From positions 1-35,639 of the IMG/VR virus record IMGVR_UViG_3300005253_000252: a stretch of DNA of 35,639 nucleotides; one strand, 5' to 3'. The stretch comes from a virus. The notes under the pieces are model-generated. The model was not told the origin of the DNA, searched no databases, and saw only the letters and a list, made by a program, of their open reading frames with translations. Made by a program: the position numbers and the translations under genes. Shown in pieces: positions 1 to 6,105 of this stretch (its first letter is position 1; each line of letters opens with the position of its first letter).

Positions 1-206
1 TATATATATAAATACTATATATTAATAAATATTTATTATAAGAATAAGATATATAGATAAACAGATAATAATAAACAATAACTGTTTATTGTATAATAAC
101 TGTTCGTTGCTTTTCCATGTCGAGGGGGGGGGTTGTTTACTATTTACACCGTTACACGGTTACGTGTTTACACGTTTACAATGTAGACTATTATGTTATA
201 TATTAC
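1..206. other. AT-rich leader with G9 run and 8-bp tandem units; candidate origin
   Basis: No gene is visible here. Positions 1-110 are almost pure A/T, including a perfect ACAATAA-CTGT-TTATTGT palindrome. The word AATAACTGTT recurs near 76, 105 and 241. A run of nine G lies at 124-132. Five adjacent 8-bp units follow at 143-182 (TTTACACC, GTTACACG, GTTACGTG, TTTACACG, TTTACAAT). An easily melted stretch next to short direct repeats is the usual layout of an iteron-type origin, so this is an inferred origin or control region. No replication initiator site was recognised. The G run could also be a sequencing-sensitive homopolymer. Confidence 0.4.
143..182. repeat. Five degenerate 8-bp tandem repeats (KTTACACG-like)
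   Basis: Units start at 143, 151, 159, 167 and 175 with an exact 8-bp step, each containing TTAC near its start. A related TTTAC sits at 136. The array is non-coding, lies beside AT-rich DNA and occurs once in the window. It could be a set of binding sites for a replication or regulatory protein. Confidence 0.55.
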
Positions 207-229
207 CTATGTTCAACGGATGAACATAG
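207..229. repeat. Conserved dyad, copy 1 (CTATGTTCA-N5-TGAACATAG)
   Basis: Perfect 9-bp inverted repeat with the 5-nt loop ACGGA, lying 58 bp upstream of the -35 box of the first promoter. No T-run follows, so it is not an ordinary terminator here. It shares the downstream flank CATAGCCATTTCA with copy 3 near 10625. Confidence 0.75.
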
Positions 230-286
230 CCATTTCATGATAATAACTGTTGATCCAGATGTGATAATGTAGACATGAAATAAATG

Positions 287-315
287 TTGAAGTCTGGTTT
301 GTAATGTCGTATATT
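287..315 (+). promoter_or_regulatory. Sigma-70-type promoter P1 for the left small-gene operon
   Basis: A TTGAAG -35 box (287-292), a 17-bp spacer and a TATATT -10 box (310-315) precede the first gene. The same arrangement with the same words (TTG-AGTCT at the left, AATGTCGTATATT at the right) occurs at 4956-4984. The repetition is stronger evidence than either box alone. No phage RNA polymerase gene was seen, so host polymerase is the likely reader. Confidence 0.7.
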
Positions 316-330
316 GTATATGTGTAATTG

Positions 331-348
331 TGTCCATCAAAATGGACA
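331..348 (+). promoter_or_regulatory. Leader stem-loop just after promoter P1
   Basis: A perfect 7-bp stem, TGTCCAT/ATGGACA, encloses a CAAA tetraloop. If transcription starts about 7 bases after the -10 box, the hairpin would sit within the first ~25 nt of the mRNA, upstream of the Shine-Dalgarno site at 371. It may stabilise the transcript 5' end; a DNA operator is the alternative. Confidence 0.45.
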
Positions 349-386
349 TTGACAGTCTAACCAAATTAAGAAGGGAGGTGATTTAT

Positions 387-602
387 ATGTTCAGGAATAA
401 TACCATAGATCCTATTGAATTGGATAACTGGATAACACGAGAACCTGATTATGGAGCTTGTCATATTTGTGGTAAGGAAGAAGGTTGTTGTGAATGTCCC
501 TTCTGTGAAGTTTGTATTGATGTCAAGAAAGTAAATGAAATGTATCATGAAGATGTTTGTGTAGACTGTGTGAAAGAGGAAATTAAACAAAGAAATAAAT
601 AA
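387..602 (+). CDS. Small cysteine-rich zinc-binding-type protein
   Basis: Encodes 71 residues with nine cysteines (C25, C28, C34, C35, C37, C40, C43, C58, C61), arranged mostly as CxxC pairs, so it probably binds one or two zinc ions. The start at 387 is chosen because AAGGGAGGTGAT precedes it at normal spacing; an upstream in-frame GTG at 330 lies inside the leader hairpin and lacks such a site. First gene behind promoter P1. Role not recognised; by position it may be an early host-takeover protein. Confidence 0.8.
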   Translation: MFRNNTIDPIELDNWITREPDYGACHICGKEEGCCECPFCEVCIDVKKVNEMYHEDVCVDCVKEEIKQRNK

Positions 603-634
603 CAATTATTAAATTATGAAAGGAGGTGAATACA

Positions 635-934
635 ATGTCCTATATAGTAATTGAAATGATGTCTCCTGATGATGCCCACATTTGCAAGGAAACCCCAGAA
701 TATGGTAGCAAGATAAAATTCTTCAACTCAAAAGAGGAGGCACAGGAATTGGTTAACAACTGCCAGGATGGTATCGTTATTAATCTTGATGTTGAAACAC
801 CAGTGGATATAGTAAAAGGATTAATAAAAAGGTATCAAGAAACCGGCCTGACAAATGAAGAGGTTAAGGAAGAATTGGAAATGCTTATTGGTGAGCCTAA
901 ACATTATGGGGAGGATGTGACTGTAACCCCGTAG
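635..934 (+). CDS. Hypothetical acidic small protein
   Basis: Encodes 99 residues, rich in Glu and Asp. No catalytic motif is visible. The ATG at 635 follows AAAGGAGGTGAA at ideal spacing; the in-frame GTG at 626 is part of the Shine-Dalgarno sequence and is rejected. The C-terminal half (about 50-90) looks helical. Part of the left early operon, with short gaps to both neighbours. Function unknown. Confidence 0.75.
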   Translation: MSYIVIEMMSPDDAHICKETPEYGSKIKFFNSKEEAQELVNNCQDGIVINLDVETPVDIVKGLIKRYQETGLTNEEVKEELEMLIGEPKHYGEDVTVTP

Positions 935-966
935 TAAAAAACAAATCATAAAAGGAGGTGATATAT

Positions 967-1257
967 ATGAAGAATAAACCGATGATTAAATGTCCACACT
1001 GTGAGAATGAACAGTTGTTTGATCCAATCCTGCTTGAACATGGAGAAATTCATTTGGACCAGTGTAATGAATGTAAGAAGAAATTCCTGGTTGCCTGCAC
1101 TGAAACAGAGGTGAGAATCAAAGTAAAGACATTCATTTTACAGGATGCTGTGACATATTTCTTTACAAGAGGTTGGCTGGAAGGAAGGGAGGACTCACCC
1201 CTCGAACATTTAAAGTTTAATTTGAATAATAGTAAAATAAATTATAAAAGGAGGTGA
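967..1257 (+). CDS. Small zinc-ribbon protein
   Basis: Encodes 96 residues. An N-terminal CPHC (C9, C12) and a CNEC (C33, C36) form a classic two-knuckle zinc ribbon; the remainder is basic and unassigned. ATG 967 follows AAAGGAGGTGAT, which matches the usual 16S rRNA 3' end over 12 bases. Its stop lies inside the ribosome binding site of the next gene, so the two are probably translationally linked. Such ribbons in phages often bind nucleic acid or host proteins, but its partner is unknown. Confidence 0.8.
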   Translation: MKNKPMIKCPHCENEQLFDPILLEHGEIHLDQCNECKKKFLVACTETEVRIKVKTFILQDAVTYFFTRGWLEGREDSPLEHLKFNLNNSKINYKRR

Positions 1258-1262
1258 TATTT

Positions 1263-1469
1263 ATGCGAAATGCAGAGAAAATAATTGACGAGTTGATTAA
1301 GGAGTTTGCTGAGGATCTGCCAACCTTAGTAATTCAGAAACTTGGTGAGATTAGGAAGGCATTGACAACCGAGGAATTTGATGATAGTAGTGGTTGGGAG
1401 TTCATTGCTAATGAGGATTTCCAAAAACTTGTTGACTTGATGATTGATGAATGTAGGAAGAATAAATAG
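1263..1469 (+). CDS. Hypothetical small acidic helical protein
   Basis: Encodes 68 residues with alternating charged and hydrophobic positions throughout, consistent with an all-helical fold. ATG 1263 follows AAAGGAGGTGAT. No domain recognised. It sits inside the left operon between a zinc-ribbon gene and a conserved unknown phage gene. Confidence 0.75.
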   Translation: MRNAEKIIDELIKEFAEDLPTLVIQKLGEIRKALTTEEFDDSSGWEFIANEDFQKLVDLMIDECRKNK

Positions 1470-1477
1470 GAGGCAAC

Positions 1478-1696
1478 ATGAAAAGATCTAAACACATAAC
1501 TTGGTGTAAGCAAAGGGCTCAGAAATATATAGACTCCGGCGAACTTTCTACAGCCTTTATTTCAATGAATTCTGATCTAAACAAACATAAGGAAACTAAA
1601 GGTCATGTGGGAATTGAATTAGGGATGATGCTATTAGTGACAGGGAAATTAAATACAGCTGTAGAGATGCAAAAGTTTATTGATGGTTTTAATTGA
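1478..1696 (+). CDS. Conserved phage protein of unknown function
   Basis: Encodes 72 residues. The pattern of a WCKQRA segment, a SDLNKH segment and a closing GIELGMMLL...FIDGFN matches, from memory, a short protein found widely in unrelated phages and with no known role. ATG 1478 has AGGAGG eight bases upstream. It is predicted helical, with no signal peptide or metal site. The recurrence of this protein supports the phage assignment of the window. Confidence 0.8.
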   Translation: MKRSKHITWCKQRAQKYIDSGELSTAFISMNSDLNKHKETKGHVGIELGMMLLVTGKLNTAVEMQKFIDGFN

Positions 1697-1708
1697 TAGG
1701 AGGAAATT

Positions 1709-1975
1709 ATGAACAAAACACCTGAAAGGCAGGTAGGGGATAGTTTTACTCGTGCTGGTCTAAATGGAATTGATCTGGAGGGGAAAATACCCCAACACAA
1801 AAGAGAGTGTTCCCATTCCCTCGGTCTCGTCTACTACAAGGATGAACTCGATACCACTGTTAGTCAGGATAATATATCTGATGTGAGGGGGGAGTATAAT
1901 GAAAATGACATACAGTGGTTTAAATACTGTCCCTACTGTGGGATAGAGTTGTTACCAAAACATAGGGAGGAATAG
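1709..1975 (+). CDS. Hypothetical protein with CPYC zinc-knuckle motif
   Basis: Encodes 88 residues. C34 near H30/H36 and a C-terminal CPYC (C74, C77) could form one zinc site. Start at ATG 1709 behind AGGAGG. The end is followed after two bases by the next ATG. No function recognised; one of several cysteine-paired small proteins in this operon. Confidence 0.75.
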   Translation: MNKTPERQVGDSFTRAGLNGIDLEGKIPQHKRECSHSLGLVYYKDELDTTVSQDNISDVRGEYNENDIQWFKYCPYCGIELLPKHREE

Positions 1976-1977
1976 AT

Positions 1978-2226
1978 ATGAAAAACAAACCTGGAATACC
2001 AAATGAAGGGGATACTGTTAAAGTTGTTGAAATTGGGGAAATGGATTCTTACCCTGCAGAATCAAAGAATCTAGGTCAAGTAGGAATAGCAAGAGATGTA
2101 GATGCTGACTTTCATGAGGACAACTTTATTTCCCTAAATTTAGACAATGAAGGGGGAGTAGAGATAAACTGCTTCTTTCACGTAAAGGTAAAAATATTAA
2201 AAAGGAGGAAAGATGATAAAGAATAG
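1978..2226 (+). CDS. Hypothetical small protein
   Basis: Encodes 82 residues with a beta-rich pattern (EGDTVKVVEIG, ISLNLDNEG, FFHVKVKIL), suggestive of a small barrel such as an SH3-like or KOW-like fold; that reading is inference from pattern only. AGGGAGG precedes the ATG. It overlaps the next gene by 14 bases. Confidence 0.7.
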   Translation: MKNKPGIPNEGDTVKVVEIGEMDSYPAESKNLGQVGIARDVDADFHEDNFISLNLDNEGGVEINCFFHVKVKILKRRKDDKE

Positions 2227-2572
2227 AATTAATTATAAAGTCATTGACAAAATATTAGAGGAGACAAAGTCAACTCCTCGACAGCTGTTGGTTTGGTTGG
2301 AGTGGGGGTTTAAGTATGTTCATAAAGCAGATTATATCTGCACTGGAAAATTATATTTAGACAAATACTTCTTTCGTGGTGAGGGGGAGGAAGAGTATGT
2401 AGATAAAATTGAGGAGGAAAGAGTCAACATCTTTATCCCTCCAGTATTCATAGATACGGAGGAACATCCCATGCCTCGTATCCCAGCTTCAATCTGGACA
2501 TACCTGAATGCCTGCCCAGAACCTCGAAACATAATGATAGCCAGGTTTAAAAAACACTATAAATTAAAGTAA
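2213..2572 (+). CDS. Hypothetical protein
   Basis: Encodes 119 residues with no recognised motif. It is rich in aromatic residues (WLEWGFKYV near 28-36) and has a basic C-terminus. The ATG follows AAAAGGAGGAAAG inside the end of the previous gene. Member of the left early operon; function unknown. Confidence 0.7.
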   Translation: MIKNRINYKVIDKILEETKSTPRQLLVWLEWGFKYVHKADYICTGKLYLDKYFFRGEGEEEYVDKIEEERVNIFIPPVFIDTEEHPMPRIPASIWTYLNACPEPRNIMIARFKKHYKLK

Positions 2573-2591
2573 AAAGGGAGGTGAATGAAGA

Positions 2592-3080
2592 ATGCCAAAT
2601 TTAGAGACAGGAAAGAAGATGGTTAAAAATCGTATCACTGCTGAACAGGTTAAAAGGGGAGCAGAGCCAAACGATGATATACCTAAAACAGCAGTCCTAT
2701 CATTCAGAGGGGATATACGAGACCTCGCCACATTGGCAAGGATCTTTGATTTAGAAGGGATAAAGTATAATAGTAAAAGTGCCCTCATAGCTACTGGTTT
2801 ACACATGACGGCTGAAACTTTATCCTCGATTTTACAAAAGCAATATGACGAGCCACTTTTATTCAAATCAACCCTCGCCGCTGAGGAGTATTTGAAAAAT
2901 CAAAGTCGCCTACCATATAATTCCCTCACATTCAGACCGGCTAATGTTAATAAGGTAACCTCATTAATTCAAAAGGTAGCTGAATCAAAAGAGGGAATTA
3001 TTGAGAATGAACAGGTGGTATCGGAGGAGGTGAAGAAACGGGCAGATGAACTATTGAAGGAAGGAGAGGAAAATGGGTAA
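2592..3080 (+). CDS. Hypothetical protein, largest of the left small-gene operon
   Basis: Encodes 162 residues. The N-terminal region is basic; the middle (about 35-80) reads as alternating helices (RDLATLARIFDLEG, SALIATGLHM), possibly a helix-turn-helix or ribbon-helix type DNA-binding segment, which is inference. The C-terminus is charged and helical. AGGGAGGTGAATGAAG precedes the ATG at 2592. It overlaps the next gene by 8 bases. Confidence 0.75.
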   Translation: MPNLETGKKMVKNRITAEQVKRGAEPNDDIPKTAVLSFRGDIRDLATLARIFDLEGIKYNSKSALIATGLHMTAETLSSILQKQYDEPLLFKSTLAAEEYLKNQSRLPYNSLTFRPANVNKVTSLIQKVAESKEGIIENEQVVSEEVKKRADELLKEGEENG

Positions 3081-3294
3081 ACCTATTATAAAAGGAGAGA
3101 CTGTAATAATAATTGCTATTTGTCGAGAAAGTGCTTGGAATAGAGATAGACAGAAATACATAGGAAGGAAGGTTAAACTTATCTCCATTGAGAACTCAAC
3201 CTTTAGGAAAGGTTGGAAGTTTGTCAGGTTCCCTTCTCCTGAAACTGGATATGCTATAATGATGAGAGTAAAAGTAAGGAGGGTGAAAGAATGA
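3073..3294 (+). CDS. Hypothetical small basic protein
   Basis: Encodes 73 residues with a predicted beta-rich, strongly basic sequence (TVIIIAICRES, IGRKVKLISIE, RVKVRRVKE). It resembles small SH3-like or KOW-like nucleic-acid-binding folds in pattern only. It overlaps its upstream neighbour by 8 bases and its downstream one by 4, so it is translationally coupled. Confidence 0.7.
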   Translation: MGKPIIKGETVIIIAICRESAWNRDRQKYIGRKVKLISIENSTFRKGWKFVRFPSPETGYAIMMRVKVRRVKE

Positions 3295-3527
3295 CCTATG
3301 ATAAACTCCTCCAGGACATGATTAACAGTGCCAGGAAGGAATTGAAAGAAGGGTTATCCCAATGCACTGAGGCTCAACAGATGATGTTTAAAAGAATGTA
3401 TTCTCATAAAAACTTAGAATTGCCTATCAACGAGGTAGTGGATAACATGGAAGTGCGTAGAATCGAACGAGCTATGGATCAAGTTGAGAAAACAGTAAAG
3501 GCAAATAAGGAGGGAATGAATGGCTAA
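3291..3527 (+). CDS. Hypothetical helical small protein
   Basis: Encodes 78 residues, charged and helical throughout, with a possible coiled coil over residues 45-72. Starts with the ATGA overlap and ends 8 bases inside the following gene. No domain recognised. Confidence 0.7.
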   Translation: MTYDKLLQDMINSARKELKEGLSQCTEAQQMMFKRMYSHKNLELPINEVVDNMEVRRIERAMDQVEKTVKANKEGMNG

Positions 3528-3798
3528 ACTACCCTGCGGTTGCACTCCTGATGCCTCTGGATTTGGTTACTGTAAAGAATGCAAAAGAAAACTGAATGAA
3601 AAAATCTGGAAGGCTATGGGTGAGAAGGAAAAGCAGTATGATCAACACTTTGCTCCAGGTCAGAGTCAGACATTAGACAATGCTATATCTGACTATGATA
3701 GGGGAAGTTACGAAGGCTGTTCCTGTCACATAAATCCACCCTGCAGTTTTTGTGTAGGGAAAGATGATGAAGAATTAAATGAGGAGGAAAAGAAATGA
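3520..3798 (+). CDS. Cysteine-rich protein with two zinc-knuckle pairs
   Basis: Encodes 92 residues. The N-terminal cluster C6, C8, C18, C21 and the C-terminal cluster C67, C69, C75, C78 suggest two separate zinc sites joined by a helical linker. Acidic tail. AAGGAGGGAATGA precedes the ATG. It overlaps the next gene by 4 bases. Function unknown. Confidence 0.75.
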   Translation: MAKLPCGCTPDASGFGYCKECKRKLNEKIWKAMGEKEKQYDQHFAPGQSQTLDNAISDYDRGSYEGCSCHINPPCSFCVGKDDEELNEEEKK

Positions 3799-4025
3799 CA
3801 TTAAAACAACAGGAGAAATTATTCTGCCTTGCTATCATGTCTACATTAAAGATAGACGAGGCTCAGGCAGTCATGACAAGGTATCTTGAACTTCGGGATA
3901 CTGAAGAGGGGAAGGTGGGGTTGGAAAGGATTGAAAGAATGACCGAACAGAAACAGGAGATCAGTATAAAGCAAATTGAACATTTAGATAGAATTAGGAA
4001 GGATAAACCTATCAATGAGGAGTAA
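3795..4025 (+). CDS. Hypothetical helical small protein
   Basis: Encodes 76 residues, fully helical by pattern, with a likely amphipathic coiled coil in residues 40-70. Starts at the ATGA overlap with the zinc-knuckle gene upstream and is followed 2 bases later by the next ATG. No function recognised. Confidence 0.7.
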   Translation: MTLKQQEKLFCLAIMSTLKIDEAQAVMTRYLELRDTEEGKVGLERIERMTEQKQEISIKQIEHLDRIRKDKPINEE

Positions 4026-4027
4026 AT

Positions 4028-4198
4028 ATGAACGAGTATTATAAACAACAGGTTGACGAGTGGCTGGAGAGTAGGAAAACTGAATATTGCCAATCCTGTT
4101 TCAAAAGGAAGAAGGAAAAGGAAATGTTCTCCGGCTCAATTTGCATAGATTGTAAGGGAGGAGAGGAGGATAAACAACATGCCAAGAAAAACGCATAG
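4028..4198 (+). CDS. 56-residue zinc-ribbon protein
   Basis: Short gene found by reading the gap. It starts at ATG 4028 just after the upstream stop, preceded by GAGGAGTAA. CQSC (C21, C24) and CIDC (C39, C42) make a complete four-cysteine ribbon. The stop lies 20 bases inside the next gene. The four well-spaced cysteines argue that it is real despite its length. Confidence 0.75.
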   Translation: MNEYYKQQVDEWLESRKTEYCQSCFKRKKEKEMFSGSICIDCKGGEEDKQHAKKNA

Positions 4199-4532
4199 GA
4201 AATATGAGTTCATAGTAAAGAGGTCAAATGTTGAAACAGAAATGATATTCACAACAACTGCCAAATCAGATAGGGAGGCTATAACCAGGCTGGAAAAATG
4301 CCTCCAGATGTCAATAGGGGAACTGTTAAAAATAGAACCAAAGTCAGTATCAAAACCTATATATAGAAAGGAGGGCTATGCGTTTACAAAGGGGGATGTT
4401 GATAGGATAAAAAAGGGTTCATTACAAGCAAAGCAGTCAACAATCAACCTCATTCCCTTTCCCTATCTACACGAAGGGTTATTAAGGACGATGATACAGA
4501 AATTGAAACGAAAGGCTAATGCGAAGGAGTAA
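4179..4532 (+). CDS. Hypothetical basic protein
   Basis: Encodes 117 residues, strongly basic at both ends (MPRKTHRKYEF and a C-terminus rich in Lys and Arg). The first half alternates strands and a helix (YEFIVKRSN, EMIFTTTAKS, DREAITRLEKCL), like small phage proteins of unknown role. GGAGGAGAGGAGG lies upstream of the ATG. DNA binding is possible but not shown. Confidence 0.7.
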   Translation: MPRKTHRKYEFIVKRSNVETEMIFTTTAKSDREAITRLEKCLQMSIGELLKIEPKSVSKPIYRKEGYAFTKGDVDRIKKGSLQAKQSTINLIPFPYLHEGLLRTMIQKLKRKANAKE

Positions 4533-4535
4533 ATA

Positions 4536-4700
4536 ATGATAAAAACAGTAGTAATATTAGAACATGAAAAGGAGACACCAGGCACAAATAGGTATAAGGA
4601 GGTTCAGGAACAGGGGAAGCTTACACTATTAAATCATATATACCTGCAAAAATGGGTAGGGAATCCGAGTAAGATTAGAGTAACGGTGGAGGAAGTATGA
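4536..4700 (+). CDS. 54-residue conserved-looking small phage protein
   Basis: Short gene starting at ATG 4536 with GAAGGAG upstream. The order of features (TVVILEHEKETPGTNRY, then a basic beta strand, then KIRVTVEEV) resembles a small family seen in many phages that lacks a known function; this is from memory. It overlaps the next gene by 4 bases (ATGA). Confidence 0.65.
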   Translation: MIKTVVILEHEKETPGTNRYKEVQEQGKLTLLNHIYLQKWVGNPSKIRVTVEEV

Positions 4701-4870
4701 GTTTCATATACTCCATGAAGTGTAAGGAATGTCAAACGGATCTATTATACACAACCACCATAGATAGTGGCATGGATCTCTTTGTAGATGTCTCACCCTG
4801 TCCTGAATGTATCAAGGCTTCCTCTTTGGCAGCCCTTGGAATATACAAGGACAAATTAGGATTAGATTAG
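4697..4870 (+). CDS. 57-residue zinc-ribbon protein, last gene of the left operon
   Basis: Starts at the ATGA overlap with the previous gene, with GGTGGAGG upstream. CKEC (C9, C12) and CPEC (C35, C38) form a four-cysteine ribbon. The stop at 4868-4870 is followed 15 bases later by an intrinsic terminator, so it closes the operon. Confidence 0.75.
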   Translation: MSFIYSMKCKECQTDLLYTTTIDSGMDLFVDVSPCPECIKASSLAALGIYKDKLGLD

Positions 4871-4885
4871 GCCAATCAACAAATG

Positions 4886-4920
4886 TCCCTATGTTCACTC
4901 GTTGAACATAGGGATTTTTT
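4886..4920 (+). terminator. Intrinsic terminator built on conserved dyad copy 2
   Basis: Twelve-bp perfect stem (4886-4897 with 4903-4914), loop CTCGT, then six T. The inner 9 bp are the same CTATGTTCA/TGAACATAG seen in four other places; here three extra G-C/T-A pairs and a T-run make it a proper terminator for the left operon. Confidence 0.85.
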
Positions 4921-4955
4921 ATATATACAAACGCACAAAGAATATGAAATAATAC

Positions 4956-4984
4956 TTGCAGTCTCCCAATAAATGTCGTATATT
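4956..4984 (+). promoter_or_regulatory. Sigma-70-type promoter P2 for the endolysin operon
   Basis: TTGCAG (4956-4961), a 17-bp spacer and TATATT (4979-4984), with an overlapping TATAAT at 4984-4989. The spacer ends in AATGTCG exactly as in P1. It lies between the terminator and the endolysin start, 51 bp upstream of the ATG. Confidence 0.75.
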
Positions 4985-5034
4985 ATAATGTTGTTTTGGC
5001 ACAATAAAAATTACAATATTACAAAGGAGGCTGA

Positions 5035-5502
5035 ATGTTACAACCCCCTCGTTTTATCCACCCTAAAGAAGTAAAGTATAAAATCCCCTATCATCTTACC
5101 ATAGCATTGACTCAAATAGGCACTACCGAAATTCCAGGAAAATCTTCCAATTCAAAAATAGATGAATATTTAAAAACTGTAAACATACCAGGCAACGATG
5201 AGATCCCTTGGTGCTCTGCCTTTGTGAACTGGGTTCTCCTCAAGGCAAACTTGCAACCGGCTGGCGAACCTAATGCTCGCTCATTTCTCAGGTTCGGGGA
5301 AAGTTTGAGTGTTCCGGACATTGGTTGTATTGTAGTCTTGAGTCGAGGAGCTAAAAGTTGGCAAGGTCATGTCGGATTCTATCTCGACTACCACAGGGGT
5401 CTCATTAGAATTTTAGGTGGGAATCAAAAGAATAGGGTTGGTATAAATGCCTACTCTAGCAACAAGTTACTTGGGTATAGGAAGGTGAAATATGGAGATT
5501 AG
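5035..5502 (+). CDS. Endolysin-type peptidase, TIGR02594/NlpC-P60-like
   Basis: Encodes 155 residues that match the TIGR02594 family, a papain-like (CHAP/NlpC-type) cell-wall amidase or endopeptidase. The catalytic Cys60 is in WCSAFVNW, His112 in GHVGFY and the third polar residue is Asn130 in LGGNQ. No signal peptide is evident, so it would need a holin to reach the wall. AAAGGAGG precedes ATG 5035, and promoter P2 drives it. It probably cleaves peptidoglycan at lysis; a virion-associated wall hydrolase is the alternative. It is about 15 kb from the holin candidate. Confidence 0.85.
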   Translation: MLQPPRFIHPKEVKYKIPYHLTIALTQIGTTEIPGKSSNSKIDEYLKTVNIPGNDEIPWCSAFVNWVLLKANLQPAGEPNARSFLRFGESLSVPDIGCIVVLSRGAKSWQGHVGFYLDYHRGLIRILGGNQKNRVGINAYSSNKLLGYRKVKYGD

Positions 5503-5513
5503 ATTCTCAAGTA

Positions 5514-5582
5514 ATGAAGCCTGTATTATATTGGTGTGAGAAGTGTCATAAAACTATGTTGGAGGAGGCAGTGAAAGAATGA
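5514..5582 (+). CDS. Possible 22-residue CxxC mini-protein
   Basis: A very short frame between the endolysin and the next gene, overlapping the latter by 4 bases (ATGA). It contains one CEKC. No clear ribosome binding site precedes its ATG, so it may be only a leader. Listed because it fills the gap and ends in the coupling overlap typical of this genome. Confidence 0.3.
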   Translation: MKPVLYWCEKCHKTMLEEAVKE

Positions 5583-5833
5583 ACAGACGAACATTCCTAT
5601 CCCTCCTACCAAGCATACCACTTATTCCGAGGTTGCTTGGGGAAGATGATCCCTGGGCACTACAACCCTACGTTGATTGGCGAGATACAATGACAGCTAC
5701 TGCCCCTGTTAAATATTCAACAAGTTTAATAAGTTATCCAGAATTCCAAAACTTATTAAGAGCCTGTAGAACAATAGAGGCTAAACAGTGGATTGATAAA
5801 CATTTTCCTGAAATGATAAAGGAGAAAAAATGA
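5579..5833 (+). CDS. Small protein with twin-arginine-like N-terminus (first of two)
   Basis: Encodes 84 residues. It begins MNRRTFLSLLPSIPLIP, which has the RR-x-F-L pattern followed by a hydrophobic, proline-bearing stretch, as in Tat signal peptides, though shorter than usual. The rest is soluble and unrecognised. TTGGAGGAGG lies upstream. It overlaps a sister gene by 4 bases. It could be exported or membrane-anchored; its place after the endolysin makes a lysis accessory role possible, but this is inference. Confidence 0.7.
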   Translation: MNRRTFLSLLPSIPLIPRLLGEDDPWALQPYVDWRDTMTATAPVKYSTSLISYPEFQNLLRACRTIEAKQWIDKHFPEMIKEKK

Positions 5834-6075
5834 ATCGTAGAGTATTCCTCTCCCTCCTCCCTGCTATTCCAGCAGGCGTGAAGGCTGTTGCTGCTGGAGC
5901 AGTAACTCCTCCTATGGTAATTAGGATACTCCCCCATCCTATCTTTAGTTATGATACTTGGGCTGTAAATGACATTCTACTCCAAGCTCACATATCAAGT
6001 GTTAGGAGAAAAATAGAAAGAATAAGGATGATATTAAAAATAGAAGATTTAAGTTCTCCAAAGTGGAGAGTATAA
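5830..6075 (+). CDS. Small protein with twin-arginine-like N-terminus (second of two)
   Basis: Encodes 81 residues. The N-terminus MNRRVFLSLLPAIPAG closely repeats that of the gene before it, then an Ala/Gly-rich hydrophobic segment (to about residue 28) and a basic helical C-terminus. The two are diverged beyond the N-terminus, so either an old duplication or selection for the same targeting signal. ATGA overlap with the upstream gene. Function unknown. Confidence 0.7.
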   Translation: MNRRVFLSLLPAIPAGVKAVAAGAVTPPMVIRILPHPIFSYDTWAVNDILLQAHISSVRRKIERIRMILKIEDLSSPKWRV

Positions 6076-6105
6076 ATAGAAAACAAAAACAGAAGGAGAG
6101 TAAAG

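Noticed and set aside
207-229. Dyad as a LexA/SOS box
   Set aside because: GTTC and GAAC halves are present, but spacing is unlike the Bacillus box and most copies are not at promoters, so no SOS link can be claimed.
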